From Toxotes chatareus (taxonomy: Eukaryota > Chordata > Actinopteri > Toxotidae): DNA of 64,000 nt. The notes under the pieces were generated by a model that made no database searches, was not told the DNA's origin, and saw nothing but the letters and a program-made list of their open reading frames with translations. This document shows, piece after piece, positions 36,901-53,700 of the stretch (positions are counted from its first letter, which is position 1; each line of letters begins with the position of its first letter). The stretch covers positions 14,397,741 to 14,461,740 of the forward strand of contig CM028894.1 in NCBI GenBank assembly GCA_016801885.1, read 5' to 3'. Made by a program: the position numbers and the translations under genes.

Positions 36901-39408
36901 TGACATACCTTTAGTTATACAGGTGAAGTAGTCATTGTCTCCCTCTACAATCTGCTCTCCTGCAGCTTTCCTTTTGTCAGGATGGTGCTTCAACACGATC
37001 AGTTTGTCTGTGGAGAGGCAGCAGAGAGCGTGACCACAGTCAGTTAATACAACCAACCTGGAGGAATTCATCCATAAGAACAGGAGGAGGAGGAGGAAAC
37101 ATACGTACGGGCAGCTTTGATCTGTTTCTGAGTGGCTTTGTACCTCAAGTGTGGAAGCCCGAGGACAGCATAGTGATCTTGGTTCTGACAAACAAGTGAT
37201 AGAACAAAAAGGTTAAATGACTTCATACATGTACGGATTATATGAAACAGCATTTCAGAATCAGAAAACTTTATTGCCAGGTATGTTTTACATACAAGGA
37301 ATTTGCCATGGTGTTGTTTGTGCAAAAACGATTAGATAAAAGATAATGAAAATATAAGACAGAAAGAATTAAGAGAAGGATAAAAAAGAAAAAGTGTCAT
37401 TTCATGGGAGTTGTTACTTTAAAAAATAAGTTTAATTCCAACATTTAAGAAGTAAAAGCTGAGTGTATCATACGTTAACAGCAGCCGTCTCTCAGTGGCT
37501 GATCAGTGTATTCATCTACTTTTTTTTTTTTTTAACCTTTTAACACTTAAAAATCTCTGTAGATTATTTACAAGTCAATCTTAACACAATACTCATGATG
37601 AAAGGATTATTGGTCACCACAATTGTTTCATCTCTCTCTCTATAGTAGCCATGAAGAGATCCCTTCCAAACACACCTACACCAGAAAAGGTGAGAGGACC
37701 AAATTGAGTCCTTTTTTTTTTTTTCCCCAGTTACTGACAGTATTTCTGTGCTGCTCTTTGATGAAGGGACATGTCCCTGTAGTCTTATGTAGGTTTACTG
37801 ATGTGATCTTTGGAATTTAAGTTTGCACAGAAGTATTTTGTCCCTCTGACCCCTCACTGGAGTCATACTGCCTCTGTGAAGGGAATAAGTACAACTATCA
37901 AGAACTCTTACAACCTATATAAAGGCCTGTGAGTGTGGTATTAAGACAGACCTGAAGAAATATGAACCAAGAGTTTCTTGACAGGAAAATACATTAAATA
38001 TTGTCATACTGTTATCAGTAAAGTGGTATCGATTCATTTCTTCCTGACTCTCAAAACAATTAGAAGGTAAAGTCAGACTGGACTATACTAAGCAAACTGA
38101 CCATGACTTAATATTTGATTCAACTTGTTGTGGATTCAGCAGTTATTAATAATAATTTCCAATGTAAACCGACATGTCTGACTGAGTGAATGGCTACATT
38201 TACACAGTATTTGCTTGAAGTCCACCAAAACAAGAATCCACAGTCTAGCCCTACGTCTGTTCCTGTGACATAATCTCTAATTTACCTTCCAGTCTTTGGG
38301 GTCAAGTGTTCGGAGCATCGGGTGCTCCTCCAGCTGAAACTCCTCATCCTCTGACTCCTCAGATGACACCTCCTCTTCCTCCAGCTCCTGGAAGGAGGCT
38401 GATGCATTCCTGTTCCTCCTTTTTACATAGGCCTCAAACCACCGACCCACCGGCTCCACCTGGACCTGCACAGAGGCTGAGGGGGAGAAGGAGGTGAAGA
38501 GAAAACCCCATGTAGATCAAGGATCAAGGAACTTTATTGTGATCACAGTCATGTTTGAACAGAAAATATATTAAAATAAAGACAGTAATATGTACTGAAC
38601 AGGACATTTTACAGTTAATAAAAATGTCAATGTGGTGGACAAATTATCTAATTGTTTCAAAATGACAACAAATACATCTTTGGTCTTTCTGTTCTGCGAT
38701 TTCTTGTGGGTTACTAACGTATTAATAATAGGCAAACTATGGTTTATTGTGTCTATATAGGCGTATACCAATGCTAAAAAATATCAATGAAAAGCTAACA
38801 CCCATAGCAATTTAACAAACATTTTTTTTTACATTTAATTTAAATTTATACATTACAAAATTAAAGGTCAGTCAAATCAATTACTCTCCAGTTATTTTAC
38901 TCTGATACAAAAACTTTTTTTTTTTACTCGCTTGACTCCACTAGAGTTAACATGCACCCCAGTTCCTCTAGGGGCGTCCTGTGGGCTGAAATTGGTCACA
39001 GGTGTGACCATCCAAAAGTACAACAGGTGTTCAGACGAGCGCTAACGACCGCTGCCAGCTACTAAGTGTACAGCTAATCACAGAAGCTAATAAATCACTG
39101 CAGAATGTGTAACAATTAATGGGCAACAGCTAAGCGACATTATGCAACACAATAATAAAACAGTTGGAATTCATGCAGAAATAAAGGAAAACATAAAGAA
39201 CAAACGGACTTTTCCGAGCTTTGAATTAGCTAATTATGTTAGCTTGGTCCCAGCTGTGTGCTTTTTAGCTGCATGCTAACGACTATAGCAAGTCCCCATA
39301 TTAAACATTGGTAGCTTAGCTAGCCACCATCCCCTGGCCCGTTTCATTCTTACCGGTAGCGGCTGTAAACACAACAGTTTCATCGCCGTCCAGCGCTTCT
39401 AACAACAT
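30901..39408 (-). CDS. dnajc2: DnaJ homolog subfamily C member 2 (zuotin/MPP11)
   Basis: J-protein of the ribosome-associated complex; with HSPA14 it stimulates HSP70 on nascent chains, and a chromatin role is also reported. Seventeen coding exons join to 617 aa (human 621): 39354-39408, 38286-38476, 37109-37184, 36909-37007, 36588-36810, 36387-36452, 36189-36280, 35848-35969, 34471-34620, 34277-34365, 34055-34124, 33777-33955, 33388-33488, 32141-32251, 31735-31895, 30901-30969, with the 34471 exon preceded by the charged 35848 exon. By order that list gives 16 blocks plus the split noted in intron structure, and the lengths sum to 1854 nt including stop. Domains: EPVGRWFEAYVKRRNRNAS about 26-44; J domain from about 85 with HPD at 116-118; highly charged ribosome-binding region about 260-390; SANT/Myb repeats about 447-507 and 549-600. 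Shares a 487-bp divergent promoter with psmc2. No lesion seen. Confidence 0.96.
31028..31155. mobile_element. Short palindromic hAT-type MITE
   Basis: A 128-bp relative of the 29,878 element. It starts CAGAGGTGTCCAAACTGTTC and ends with the inverse complement, GGACACCTCTG. The arms meet almost directly at aattaagtgtctggttgg, so the central part of the longer copies is missing. Lies in the last dnajc2 intron. No target duplication visible. Confidence 0.75.
31209..31406. mobile_element. Palindromic hAT-type MITE
   Basis: A 198-bp copy starting CAGAGGTCTCAAACCTGTTC and ending with its inverse complement, GAGACCTCTG. The interior contains tttgaccaatcaactgaag and ctgctgattggttgaaac. Very close to the copy at 31,460 and more distant from the 29,878 copy. 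Confidence 0.8.
31460..31657. mobile_element. Palindromic hAT-type MITE (tandem partner)
   Basis: A 198-bp copy nearly identical to 31209-31406, with matching CAGAGGTCTCAAACC ends, duplicated together with the adjacent A segment. Confidence 0.8.
32262..32309. repeat. 20-bp tandem repeat, 2.4 copies
   Basis: The unit agcattaacacaaatcagtt occurs twice in perfect copy, then breaks down at agcattaa. It lies just upstream (in dnajc2 sense) of the exon at 32141-32251, close to the acceptor at 32252. Confidence 0.85.
34796..35302. mobile_element. Degenerate Tc1/mariner element in dnajc2 intron
   Basis: TA duplications flank a 500-bp element with about 40-bp inverted ends: left cagttaaccccaaaattatt, right inverse complement cagttaagcctgaaattatt. 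On the plus strand, 34905-34931 encodes DLNPTENL then a stop, the remnant of the DLNPIENLW motif that carries the third catalytic acidic residue of Tc1 transposases. The sequence continues into the C-terminal transposase region with frame breaks. The N-terminal two thirds are deleted. Non-functional. Confidence 0.8.
37254..37345. repeat. LINE-type 3' tail fragment
   Basis: The segment ttcagaatcagaaaacttta followed by ttgccaggtatg, acatacaaggaatttgcc and atggtgttgtt matches a common fish non-LTR element 3' end as I recall it. A shorter related fragment (gatcaaggaactttattgtg) is at 38515-38545. Both lie in dnajc2 introns. Confidence 0.5.
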
Positions 39409-39895
39409 CTTCGAAAAACCGACTACGCGAACATTCAGGTGCTGAAATTATCAAGTGGAAGCTTTCTAAAGTGCTAAAGTTTGTGGCCCGCTCATTGACA
39501 CACCACATGGGCCTCCGTTTGTAAGTCCCAATCTGTGAACGAGCTTCGCTGTCACGCCGCTGACTAGTTCGTGTTGTGACTGTGGCTCCGCAATACTGTA
39601 GTTCCGAATCAGGCTTATTATTCATTAGTGTCTTTTCGCTGGAAACTTGGTCATATTAATTGAAAATTACTCTAATAATTATCTAATATTTGTTAAGGAA
39701 TGCATAATTATACGAGTATAATATGTATGACGATAATATTTCTATTAATGGTACGTCCTCAATAAAGTTCCGGCCGGTACTTCCGGTGAGTGGCGCGCAG
39801 CAGCGGAAACCCAAAGCTGCTGTGTAATTGTTCAGTTTGGCTGCCGAAGCAGCTCAGTCTCTTTTTTTGTGAGGAGCGGTTTATTCTGATTAAAT
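39409..39895. promoter_or_regulatory. Bidirectional dnajc2/psmc2 promoter
   Basis: The start codons are 487 bp apart in divergent orientation. The psmc2-proximal part is CpG-rich (ttccggccggtacttccggtg, gagtggcgcgcagc) and no TATA box is placed near either gene. The dnajc2-proximal part (39480-39600) is also CpG-containing. A single compact region must therefore drive a chaperone and a proteasome ATPase in opposite directions. Confidence 0.7.
39779..39786 (-). promoter_or_regulatory. ETS/GABPA-like site
   Basis: ACTTCCGG on plus equals the CCGGAAGT ETS core on minus, 110 bp upstream of the psmc2 ATG. A second TTCCGG core starts at 39768. Confidence 0.55.
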
Positions 39896-43530
<3,635 letters not shown>

Positions 43531-43644
43531 GTGTGTGAATGTATGTGTGTGTGTGAGAGAGTTTCCTCTTTGGCTTTTTCCTGTAAAAGGAGCTACAAAA
43601 ACACATAAAAATATTGTCTTCTTTTGTCATTTGTTCACTTAAAA

Positions 43645-43650
43645 AATAAA
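43645..43650 (+). terminator. psmc2 poly(A) signal
   Basis: AATAAA within cacttaaaaaataaagttta, 115 bp past the psmc2 stop codon. Confidence 0.8.
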
Positions 43651-43792
43651 GTTTATTCCAGATTTAAGTCTCAGTATTTTGTTAAATGTTGTAAAATAAC
43701 TGCATGGTAACTGTAAAGGCATCCTGTGTCATATGGTAAGAGCACAACTAAAGCTTTTTTTTTTTTTTTTTTTTAAGAAACAGGAAACAGTT

Positions 43793-43798
43793 TTTATT
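43793..43798 (-). terminator. Candidate slc26a5 poly(A) signal
   Basis: TTTATT on plus gives AATAAA on minus, about 640 bp past the slc26a5 stop. It lies about 145 bp from the psmc2 signal, with a T/A-rich spacer that includes a 20-base T run on plus. Confidence 0.5.
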
Positions 43799-44440
43799 CT
43801 AAAATACCAATTGACAATGTATAATATATTATTGTTGACTCAAACAACGGTGCAAATGTACTGTAACAACGAAAAAATACACCTGAAAATATAATATTCA
43901 CATATCCATCAGGACAATGTCTCAGTAACCACAAACATTTGATACCAGCATGATGATGAGAGGCAGCTTCTGGTCAGTTTTTAACCACAAACTATTCTCC
44001 TACAGACATCACTCTGAAAATGTCAAGAAAATGTCAATGGGACAATATCAGCAGCAGCTTACTTTCAAATTTTAGTTCTCCCAGCAGAGCAGTGAGGACT
44101 TAAACAGCCCTTAAAACTCTAAAACAAAATTCCCTAGAAAGAGAGAGAGAGAGAGAGGAGGAGGATGCAAGAGAATAAGGCTGTAGGAATCTCAGCTGGA
44201 AACTTAATGCTGAATTTGTGATTGGATAAAGGTCTCATAAAACTGCCTTCTATCTCGCTGCTTTGGGCACTTAAAATTTAACAGGCTGTCAGTGCTTCAT
44301 GAGAAGGAAAACAGCACTTCTGTGAATGATTATTCAATACAACTCTACTGTGATGCAGGAACATCCGCGGAAACACGCTCGTCCCTCCTACAGTCAGGTT
44401 GCGGCGCCTTCCAAGTCGTCTGTCAAAGTCAGGACTTCTG

Positions 44441-47400
44441 TTATGGTTTGTTCTCGGTTACGAGTGTCATCTCTTGTGAGGGAATTTCATTGGTTGGAGC
44501 AGCTGTTGGTGGGTGGGAATGTGAGTGTTGACAGTGCAGCACGGCGTCATGGACTGTGGGGAACACCATGTCTGTGGTCATGACCCCAGTGAAGAACTGT
44601 AAGGTGTCCAGCTCAGCCAATAGGCTTCCTTGTAGATTTAAGCCAAGATAAAAAAAAAAAGTCAAACAGTATGTTCATGCTATAGTATGTAGATGAAGCT
44701 ATTTACATGAATCTTTGTTGTATCGTTTAACATGAAGGAAACTAATCACAGCCCTCCAGCAAAAACTATGAAAAACTGCAGAACTGTTGGATTACTTTTA
44801 GATAGGTGTAGCTAATAAACTGGCAACTGAGTGAATTTGGACAATGAACAAAATTAACAAAAGGCTAAAACAAACTTTACTGGCCTCATTATGTCAATAT
44901 GTAATAAAGATTGCTGAGTCTGTGCAGAGATGAAGAAAAAGCAAAAGATGCAAGACATTAACACATCAAAGGGAGTAAATAGGTATGTTAAAGATGATCC
45001 CAGTAATCCAGATACTATCACACTGCAGTAGCAGTTACCTCCACTGACAACAAATGACACTCTAAAGAAATGCAGTCAAAAATCATCATGATTACTTACT
45101 GCTGCAGCCAGCTATAACCACCCGCACATCCACAGCTGCATGTTCCTTAATGACCTGTTGAAACAGATACAGAGTTGCTGACTGAAAAGGAAATGAAGGT
45201 CTATTCAGACATTAGAGCCCAAAGAGCCTGAACTTCTACCCTTCTCTAATCCAGGTGTGCTGTACACGTGTTTCTGTTAGAAACCCTGTTGGGGGGGGAA
45301 AAAAGGAAGAACCTGTTTGATGGCTTTGGCTCCCACAGAGTCGATGAAGCTGGCAGACGTCCAGTCTAGGATGATGGAGTGGACAGTGCCGGGAGGTTCA
45401 AGGAAGATGGCCTCCTCTGACTCGCTGAGTCTGTCCCCAAGCTGGCCGTTCTTCTGCTCCTCCGCCATGTGGTTACAGGACATAACCTCGTGGGTCACTC
45501 CCTGCTTCTTGTACTGCAACCAATCAAAGAAACTGAATTTTAGGAAGGGATTTCATCAAGCTGTAAGGTATCTCAGGCTGAAACAACAATGTGATGTGTA
45601 ACATGTTATTTTGTGTTACTAAAACTGGGGAAGCTGAGTTTGAAACTTCTAAATCTCTACACATGAGGCTTTAAGAAGGTGTAAGCTTTGCAAATGAATG
45701 TCTAGCCAACATGATGTGTGTAAGTTTACTGCCATCTCTTTACAAAATTTCTGCAAACAATCCACAAAATTCAATCACTGCTTTTTAGTGCAACCAAGGC
45801 CTGAGAAACATGATCTGTTCAGCCTCCAGAGGAAAGTCAGCCTGGGAAACAACTTGTTTCAGTCCCTCCTGGATTTACACAATCCCCTACATCACAGACA
45901 CACTAGTGCAAATAAGCAGCATGCGTCATATTTACATTGTCAACAAAGCTGACAGTGTACACATGCAGCAAGCAACCAAGGAGAGAGGAGGACTCACCTT
46001 AACCCATATCTTTGATGGAGAGTTGTGGCTGCTGTTTGCCTTCTCCTTCTGTTTTTTTCGGGCTTTCCGTGCAGCTTGTAAGTGTTCAGGGTTTACTCCT
46101 GTCTGTGAAGACATCAACAACAGTGGTGGACAGGACAGAAGTAACAAAGTGTGATATTTCTGTAGTAAGTTGCAGCAGTGATCAAAATCCAAACTCTGTT
46201 TTAAATGTCTCCTTATCATGGTTTGCTTTCACTCGATCATTTTGAAAGATGTAGTTTGTGGTGCTTTTGAACCCTGCGGCATTATACAGAGCGGTGTTTG
46301 TTATTTATCCTACCTTCATGTAAATGGAATGGAAAAAATAACAAACACCTGCATGTATAACACAATACGGTTCAACAGCACCACGAACTACAGCCTCCAT
46401 GATCATAAAGTTGAATCAACACCTCTTTAACACTATTTTAACACAAACTGTGTTAAAGATTATTACATTTTAACCTTTTTGAAGGTAGGATGTATGGCAG
46501 GACTGTTGTATATACATCTTAAATAATCAATCTACCACCAAATTCTTTTCAAATACATATAATTACACACACACACACACACACGGTGGATAGGATTACC
46601 TTCTCCTTGAGGGCATTCACATAGAGGTCACTGTTGGCAAAGTAGATTGAAGAGTTAGAGTGGAAAATCTTAATCCCCTCATACTCAGCTGCCTGGGAAC
46701 AAAACACAAATCACAAACGTTCAGAGTTGAGAGCAACAGACTTGGTGGGAAATTTTCATCCTGGGTTCAGTGAAGTATTGAGTTTTTTTCCCACCCCCCC
46801 CACAGACTTACCTCTTCATACTCATCCACATCACAGTACAGGCCAGTACCAGGAACGTGGCCCAAGACGGCACTTTTGGGACTGAAAGACAAAAAGGGAA
46901 TGTCAGAAGCACTTGGTGTTCATACCTCAATCAAATACTTTCTACACTAAATCTTTCTGCATGCATACCATAAGCACCATAAGAGGCTGTGTTTGAATGC
47001 TATGTACCTCTGTGTTCTGTAGATGACTGTTAGTATGGCGAATGCAATAGCCACCAGGAGACCATAATCCAGACCCAACAGCACAGACGCTACAAAGGCT
47101 ACAAGCCAGATAGCCTGAGAGAGCAAAGGGAAGAAACAGAAATAAACCAACATGAGTACTGTAGCACAGAGAACACACACACAGTTACATCATCCTATCC
47201 TCCTATGAGAAGGAAAAAACTGTCACACGCTGGCATGTGATAGAGGCTCATCGTGTCTCATTTGCCTTCAGTATTAAGAGAAGAAATCCCATTTGACAGT
47301 GTCCTGCTGATGTTTAAAATGACACTGACCAGTTCGATCTTACTGGTCCTCCACAGAGCAGGAATGTCTCTGAACTGTTTGAACATCCCCAGCAAGTTGA

Positions 47401-50400
47401 CCATGATGATGGCAGCCAGCGCAGTCTGAGAAACAGATCAGAAGGAAACAGGATGTGGACAAAAAAATACAGAGACACATTAGAAAAGACTGGTCTTTCG
47501 ATCTCATTACACTGATCTTCTGTATCAATGGAGCCGTCAGCCACTGTTTGTTCAACGAAATAAAAGTGTCTGCCAGCTCCACCTGTGACGGTAAGCAGCC
47601 AGACAGGAGTCACCCACTTGAGGGAGCGGCTGGAAGACGAAACCAATGGCCACCACCACCAGCAGCACCACGAGAGACGCCAGCAGCCCTGCGATCTGAA
47701 CACAAAGTGATAAGTATGTCAACATCATCTGTTGTTCTAATTATGGTTTTGTAATACCAATTTAAACCAGTTAGATGGTGTGTGTGACCTGTGTTTTTCC
47801 TCCTGTGCTCTCCTGCACCAGGCTTCTCGACATGGAGCAAGTGATGGCGAAGGTTTGGAAGAAAGAGCTGATGAAGTTGCACAAACCGAGGGCAATCAGC
47901 TCCTGAAAGCAGAGCAGGTAAAGGTGCTTCAAATAAATTCAATGGAAAGAAAATGTGAATCTGTTCTGCAGCTTAAGTAGTTAAAAATAGTTAAAAACAC
48001 CAGTGTAATGACCCCAAACTCTACAGATTGTGGATAAAAAGAAGCAGATGTTGACACTAAAGAATTGAGAGCAAACCACAGTGAACCACAGTGGTTGAGT
48101 TATGTCACTGGGTGCACACAAACACACTGATCCATGGTAAGTTTATTATGCCAGCAGCTTCTCAGATGTCTACACTCACCTGGTTGCCGTCCACACTGTA
48201 CCCATACTTCAGGGAAAAGATCTTGGCAAGTGAGATGCCCATTGAAAATCCTACGATCGCTACAGCGAAGGAGTCTGTGACCAGACTGGGTAACAGAGAG
48301 AACTCTGGGACAGCAGGGGGGAGAAGCCTGATAACACATAAGATAACATTTGTTGCACATCCATCCCAGTGTGTAAATATTTTTCAGAGATGTTATGCAG
48401 TTCCTTTTACAGCCTGATATGGAGAATAAGGGCCTAAAATCAGAAAGTTTATACAGTGAAGTTGTGAAAGTACGTGAGTACGTTCAGATCTCCCAGTCGG
48501 AAAAATCCCATGACTGAAGTACATACATTCTAGAAATCCCCCCACGAGAATGAGCACCTAACAACCTACCCCGTTGGTATCGTCCCAACCACATCCACCT
48601 TGTAGCCTTCTGACAAAGACATGCCATACGAGACGCCAGTTGACACAATGACAACGATAATCTCTCCAGGAATGGGAATGGGCAGTTTCTTTTTGAAGCG
48701 CTCATTGATCTCTTTGATCGCGTACAGGAAGATAAGACACACGAGGCCCAGGATGAGAGTGGCGATGTTGGTGCTGGTGATGTCACTCAACACGGCTTTG
48801 ACACTCTGAGGCATGAGAGATAGGACAGTGTGACCAGTTATGTTACCTTTAAGTCAACTTTTTTTTTTGGAATGACCCAACATACAACAACACCAGGCCT
48901 TGAAAAAAGGCAGTAAAAAGCAGAGATCCACCTACAAACACCCCAGAGGCCATTAAACTCACATAAATAGCAGAGAGGGGCCCACTAAAACGCCGTGTTT
49001 TCACCCCCAGCAGGTACTTTAGCTGGGACACGCAGACATGCACAGACGCTGCTGTAGTGAAGCCTCGTACCAGGGGCTCTGTGAGGTAGATTGCCACAAA
49101 GCCAAACCTGAGAAGACCTAGGACGATCTGAAAGGAAGGGAAAAGAAATTAAGAGAACAATAAGAAAGAGGTAAGTGGATAAGCACGAGCCACATGACTT
49201 TGTTTCAAATGAAAACATTAAATCAAAGTGTGGCTACTTCAGTGATTCAGACACAGTCAATAGTGATTCCTGAGTGTGAGAAGATTTGAGCGAGCTGTAT
49301 CACTTTACTGTGATGTTCTAACCAAATAACAGACACTCTGTGGGGGTCAAAGGCAGACAGACCAAATCAACAGCGCCTCTCAGCTGCTTGCTGAGTGTGC
49401 TGGTTGTTTTCGTGACTGACCTGGATGATTCCCACCATGGTTGTGAGCATCACGGCCACCTGGACCCTCCTGGCGTCACGAGCCTCCACGTCCAGGACGG
49501 CAGACATGTTGGATCCGTTTGCGGGTAGGACGTAAAACATCGAGTCTGGGGCTTCCCTCACAGCAACACCCCCAATCATCAGACTTATGACTGCAAAGGT
49601 ACCTGCAGGACACATGCACAGACAAAACACATTCTATGATTTTGTTGTACTTTGACATTTTGTGTGATTTCATTTCAGTACTTCACTTTAGTCCAATATC
49701 AAAAACGTTTGTGGCTGCATGTGCCGTAACCCTTTGAATGAACAGGAAATCTTGCCCAGAACTTAAACAGCAGAGAGACTTCTTGTAACATGAGTTTGAG
49801 AAATTCTTGTCTGTTTGTTTTGTTTTGGAGCTCTGTCTGTGGCATTGTGCAGGGAAATGAGTCAGGTGTGCAGTTCACAACAATGAGACATGTTAGTGCT
49901 CTGTTTGACAGAACAAGCATTGTTGTGCATGAAGGATATCTAGGATTAGGCTATAGCAGGTTGAGGCGCATTTACAGACCAGCCTCCCCCTACCAAAAGC
50001 AAAGTTTGCCATTACACACAAAATGTGTGTGTGTGTCTGTGTGGTTTCACTGATGTCTCCACATGCCAGTTACTCGTGCCAAAGTTACTAGAGCCCTGTG
50101 CAGCACCACATCGCCTATCAAATTGACAACCTTGCAGCCAGCCGCCAACAACTCTTCACGAATGCAGGCCACACACCAGCAAGAGCAACGTAGCAGCTGG
50201 AGGTGTGCGAGCTCATGCATAGAGCTCCATATACTCAAAAAATAAATGGATTTGTTGCTCAATATGAGGGTAGCACATGCTTTCTGCCCCCCACCCCCCA
50301 CTGAAATGAATCCGTTAGCCTTTGGTTAGAGCTGACATTTGAGATGACCTGAACCCTGTTTTAGAAAAGAACGTAGCTCTGTGGGAGAGACGTTAGGGTG

Positions 50401-50693
50401 GTGGAGTCAGTGAAATTTAACAATCCTGCATCTCACATAAAAACAACTCCTAATGAACATCAGTGAATCTTTAGATGATTAGTTGATCTGACACCACCCT
50501 GTGTGTGGGACAGAGACAGTCATCGGTTTGAGTTCATCACACTGGCTGTGTGAAAAGGCCACTGGCAGCCTTAAAGGCCACCATCAATTTATATCAGGAT
50601 AAACATTAACAAACTTAACGGCATAGGTAGCATTGATGGTACTACTAAATGATGAAGCCACACTGACACTGGCAACAGTTTTTACACCACCAG

Positions 50694-50724
<31 letters not shown>

Positions 50725-53700
50725 GCCACAGGAGGTGAGAGTGTGACCAACTGAATGAAACAAAAACAAAAGCACTTAATTAAACACCAGACAGAGAAAT
50801 GAGAAATGAAAAATGAGAAACAGAATATGCAGCAGCAATCTGTGTTTCAGTAACTGTGGCTACAGCTGATAAAAATGCAGGGAAGCTCTTATATCCTTAC
50901 AATTTCTTACCATGATTTTTTTTAAACTACCAAAAACAGAGCCTACTGTGCTGAAAGAATAATGTTTTTAGGTGGGGTGAAACCTTCTAGCTGTCAGACT
51001 GGAGGTCTTCAGCTCTAGAGGAACAGTGACTATAAACAGCTGACTCTTCTTAAACCTTTTCCACAGAAGACATTTTGATTTGTCATAGTGGGAAAAGCAC
51101 ATGTCACTACTGGACAAAGTCTTTGAAATGAATAAACCACAACTACCTGAACCAGAGTCATGGTACTTGGAAACAATGTTTTTGTAAACACATACACTAT
51201 GTTGTCAGTTTATTACATACACCTAATGAAGTCTAAGAGAACAGTCCTGCACTAAATCCTGCCTTCAATACTGCATGTGCACTGTTACAGACATCAGGGT
51301 TTTATATGATGGGAGAACTCTGCTGAAACATCCCAAAGTCTGTCACACAGAAGTGAAAGGAATTTTTATACCAATCCCATTAGCAAAATGCATCAAGATA
51401 ATCCTTGACAGCTTTAGGCAACTTCTGTACTTTCATGAAAATACTGTGTGTGAACATAGAGCATTATGAGGAGTACAGTCGAATCTGCATTATGATGCAC
51501 GTTGTGCTGTAATTTCACTCACAAAAAAATGTAAGAAAACGTATGCGTACCTTGGACTGTAAAGTTATGAAGGAATAAGGATAACCTGAAATTTGCCAAA
51601 GGATGAAATACAATCAAACTTCTTAACATCCAAGCAACATTATTCTAAATATCTTATCTTAATCAATCAACCAGACACAGTCTCTTATCAGTGTAGACCT
51701 TCACTGCAGGAAAATGCAGCACAGCAACACCAAACCAAACACCACCACCTCTGTCAAACATCATTATGTCTGAATCATGGACATATTTCCCCTTAGCCCT
51801 ACTTACATCCAGGCTTGGTGCTTTACAGTACCATCATGTCCAGAGGAACTGTGGAGCCATGTACTTAGGAGTGTGTGTATGTGTATCCCGTGAGTGAAAA
51901 GGTCATCCAGCCCAGCACTTGAACAGCAGCCCAGTTATTCAGTCACACTCTCTGCCAGAAATTAATCATTTCCACAGCAACTTTCTATCAGACGAGATTT
52001 TGCAAAGAGGCTGTTTTACACTGCAACCAACGGCTTCCTGTTGTGTGTTCAGTGTTCAGTTCAGATTAGAGCTTTTGTTTGAAGAAGTTGGGCAGATTTT
52101 ATTATACCCATTTGTCAGATGTGCTCATAGGTTAGGCCTGACATTTAAGACGACCTGGAGCAAGTTCTAGGAAAGAAAGTAGCCGGATGGGTGGCATGTC
52201 TGGGAGTGGAGTAAAAATTTCACAATCCTGGGTCTCATGTCAGCTGAGGACACGGTTATCACATCTGAGTGAAAACACTTCCTCCACACGCCATCTCAAA
52301 GACAGCCTCGTCTTTCATGTCTGGATCAGTGTGTAACTTATGAATCTTGAGACTGTAAACTGTTTGTGGGGCAGAGAGCATGGAGAGCAACATGGCTGTG
52401 TGAAAAGGTCACTGGCTGCCTTCAAGAGAAAGACTAGTACATAAAAAACATTCATGATTAATTTAAATGAAAAATAATCTGTAGCTATAGTAAGAGCGAT
52501 ATTTGGAATTTAAAGAGTTTTTCATTTCTTTCTCTGAATGTATCATCAGTGAGACGAATCACAAAAGTGAGAAAAGTTTCCTCAGATTTAATTCTGAGCT
52601 GAGGATGAATCTACCTTGTGTAATGTGTGATTAATCTGCTGAAAATGTAGCATTACACATTGGTAAACACATTTGGCCTGTAATATTATCTTGCACAACA
52701 ACACACACAGGGACATGAGGTAACAAAAAGGCAGCTTTAAATTTCATGGGATCCCTCAGGTGTCTTCAATGCCCTGTTGTTACTATTGCAGCTCCATACT
52801 GGGTCCAAGAACAGTTGGTGGCACCCACCACAGCTTGCAGGAGGAGGTTTATGACCCAAACACAAAGCCTCTACAAGAACCTTTAGGTTAATTTCTCACC
52901 TACTGATATGTGTCTGGACGTGCCAAAGAAGGTGTAGAGCAGAACGGGGTAGAATGAGGTGTACAGACCATAAACTGGAGGCACAGCAGCTAGCATAGCA
53001 TAGGCTAGACCTGTGGACCAGAAGAGAGAGAGAGAGAGAGTTGTAAATAAACTGAACGGTCCCAGTGGCAGAGTGATTGCATCACAACCTCAGAGCAACA
53101 GATACACCAAAACAAAGACAGCATGAAACCAGCAGCAGCTCCTCAGGAGCTGGCAGCTGGCCCTTCACACTGTTTAACTCTTATGGCATTGCAGATGACT
53201 AGCATAGCTTGTGGCTACTGTACAACACAGCTGGGCTGCAGGAGCTGCAGGGCACTGACCTTGAGGGAGCTGCACAACTCCAGTGCTTAGACCTGAGACC
53301 ACATCTGAAAACAAGTACTGTTTAACTGGATAGGATGGCAGCCATGTTAGGATAGGCAGGAAGCTCAGAGCTACTGCTTTGGCCCTCTCTGATGAACACC
53401 TATAAAAAGAGACAAAAAATTAATTTGCATTGGTTTTGTTTTTCCTGGAATCTGGTCCTGTGTTTTTCTCTTTTTTTGCTATAGTTCTGGGCCCCAGCAA
53501 AGGCCCCTCTTGGACAAATAAAGTTTGATATGATACATAAATTTGCTGAACTCATCTGACTCCTCTTCACCTGTACATACGTAAACTTAGCACATCTTTA
53601 TGGGTAAACACTGACAAGGCATAAGAAGCATTTCTGTCTAAACAGACCATCACCATGACTGAGATTAGACTTGAGAAATACAATCCATCACATCAGCACA

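Noticed and set aside
30901..39408. Counting dnajc2 coding exons as 17
   Set aside because: The exon blocks I can list number 16; their lengths (55,191,76,99,223,66,92,122,150,89,70,179,101,111,161,69) sum to 1854 nt = 617 codons plus stop. The chain closes in frame with 16, so 16 coding exons is the supported count wherever 17 is written for dnajc2.
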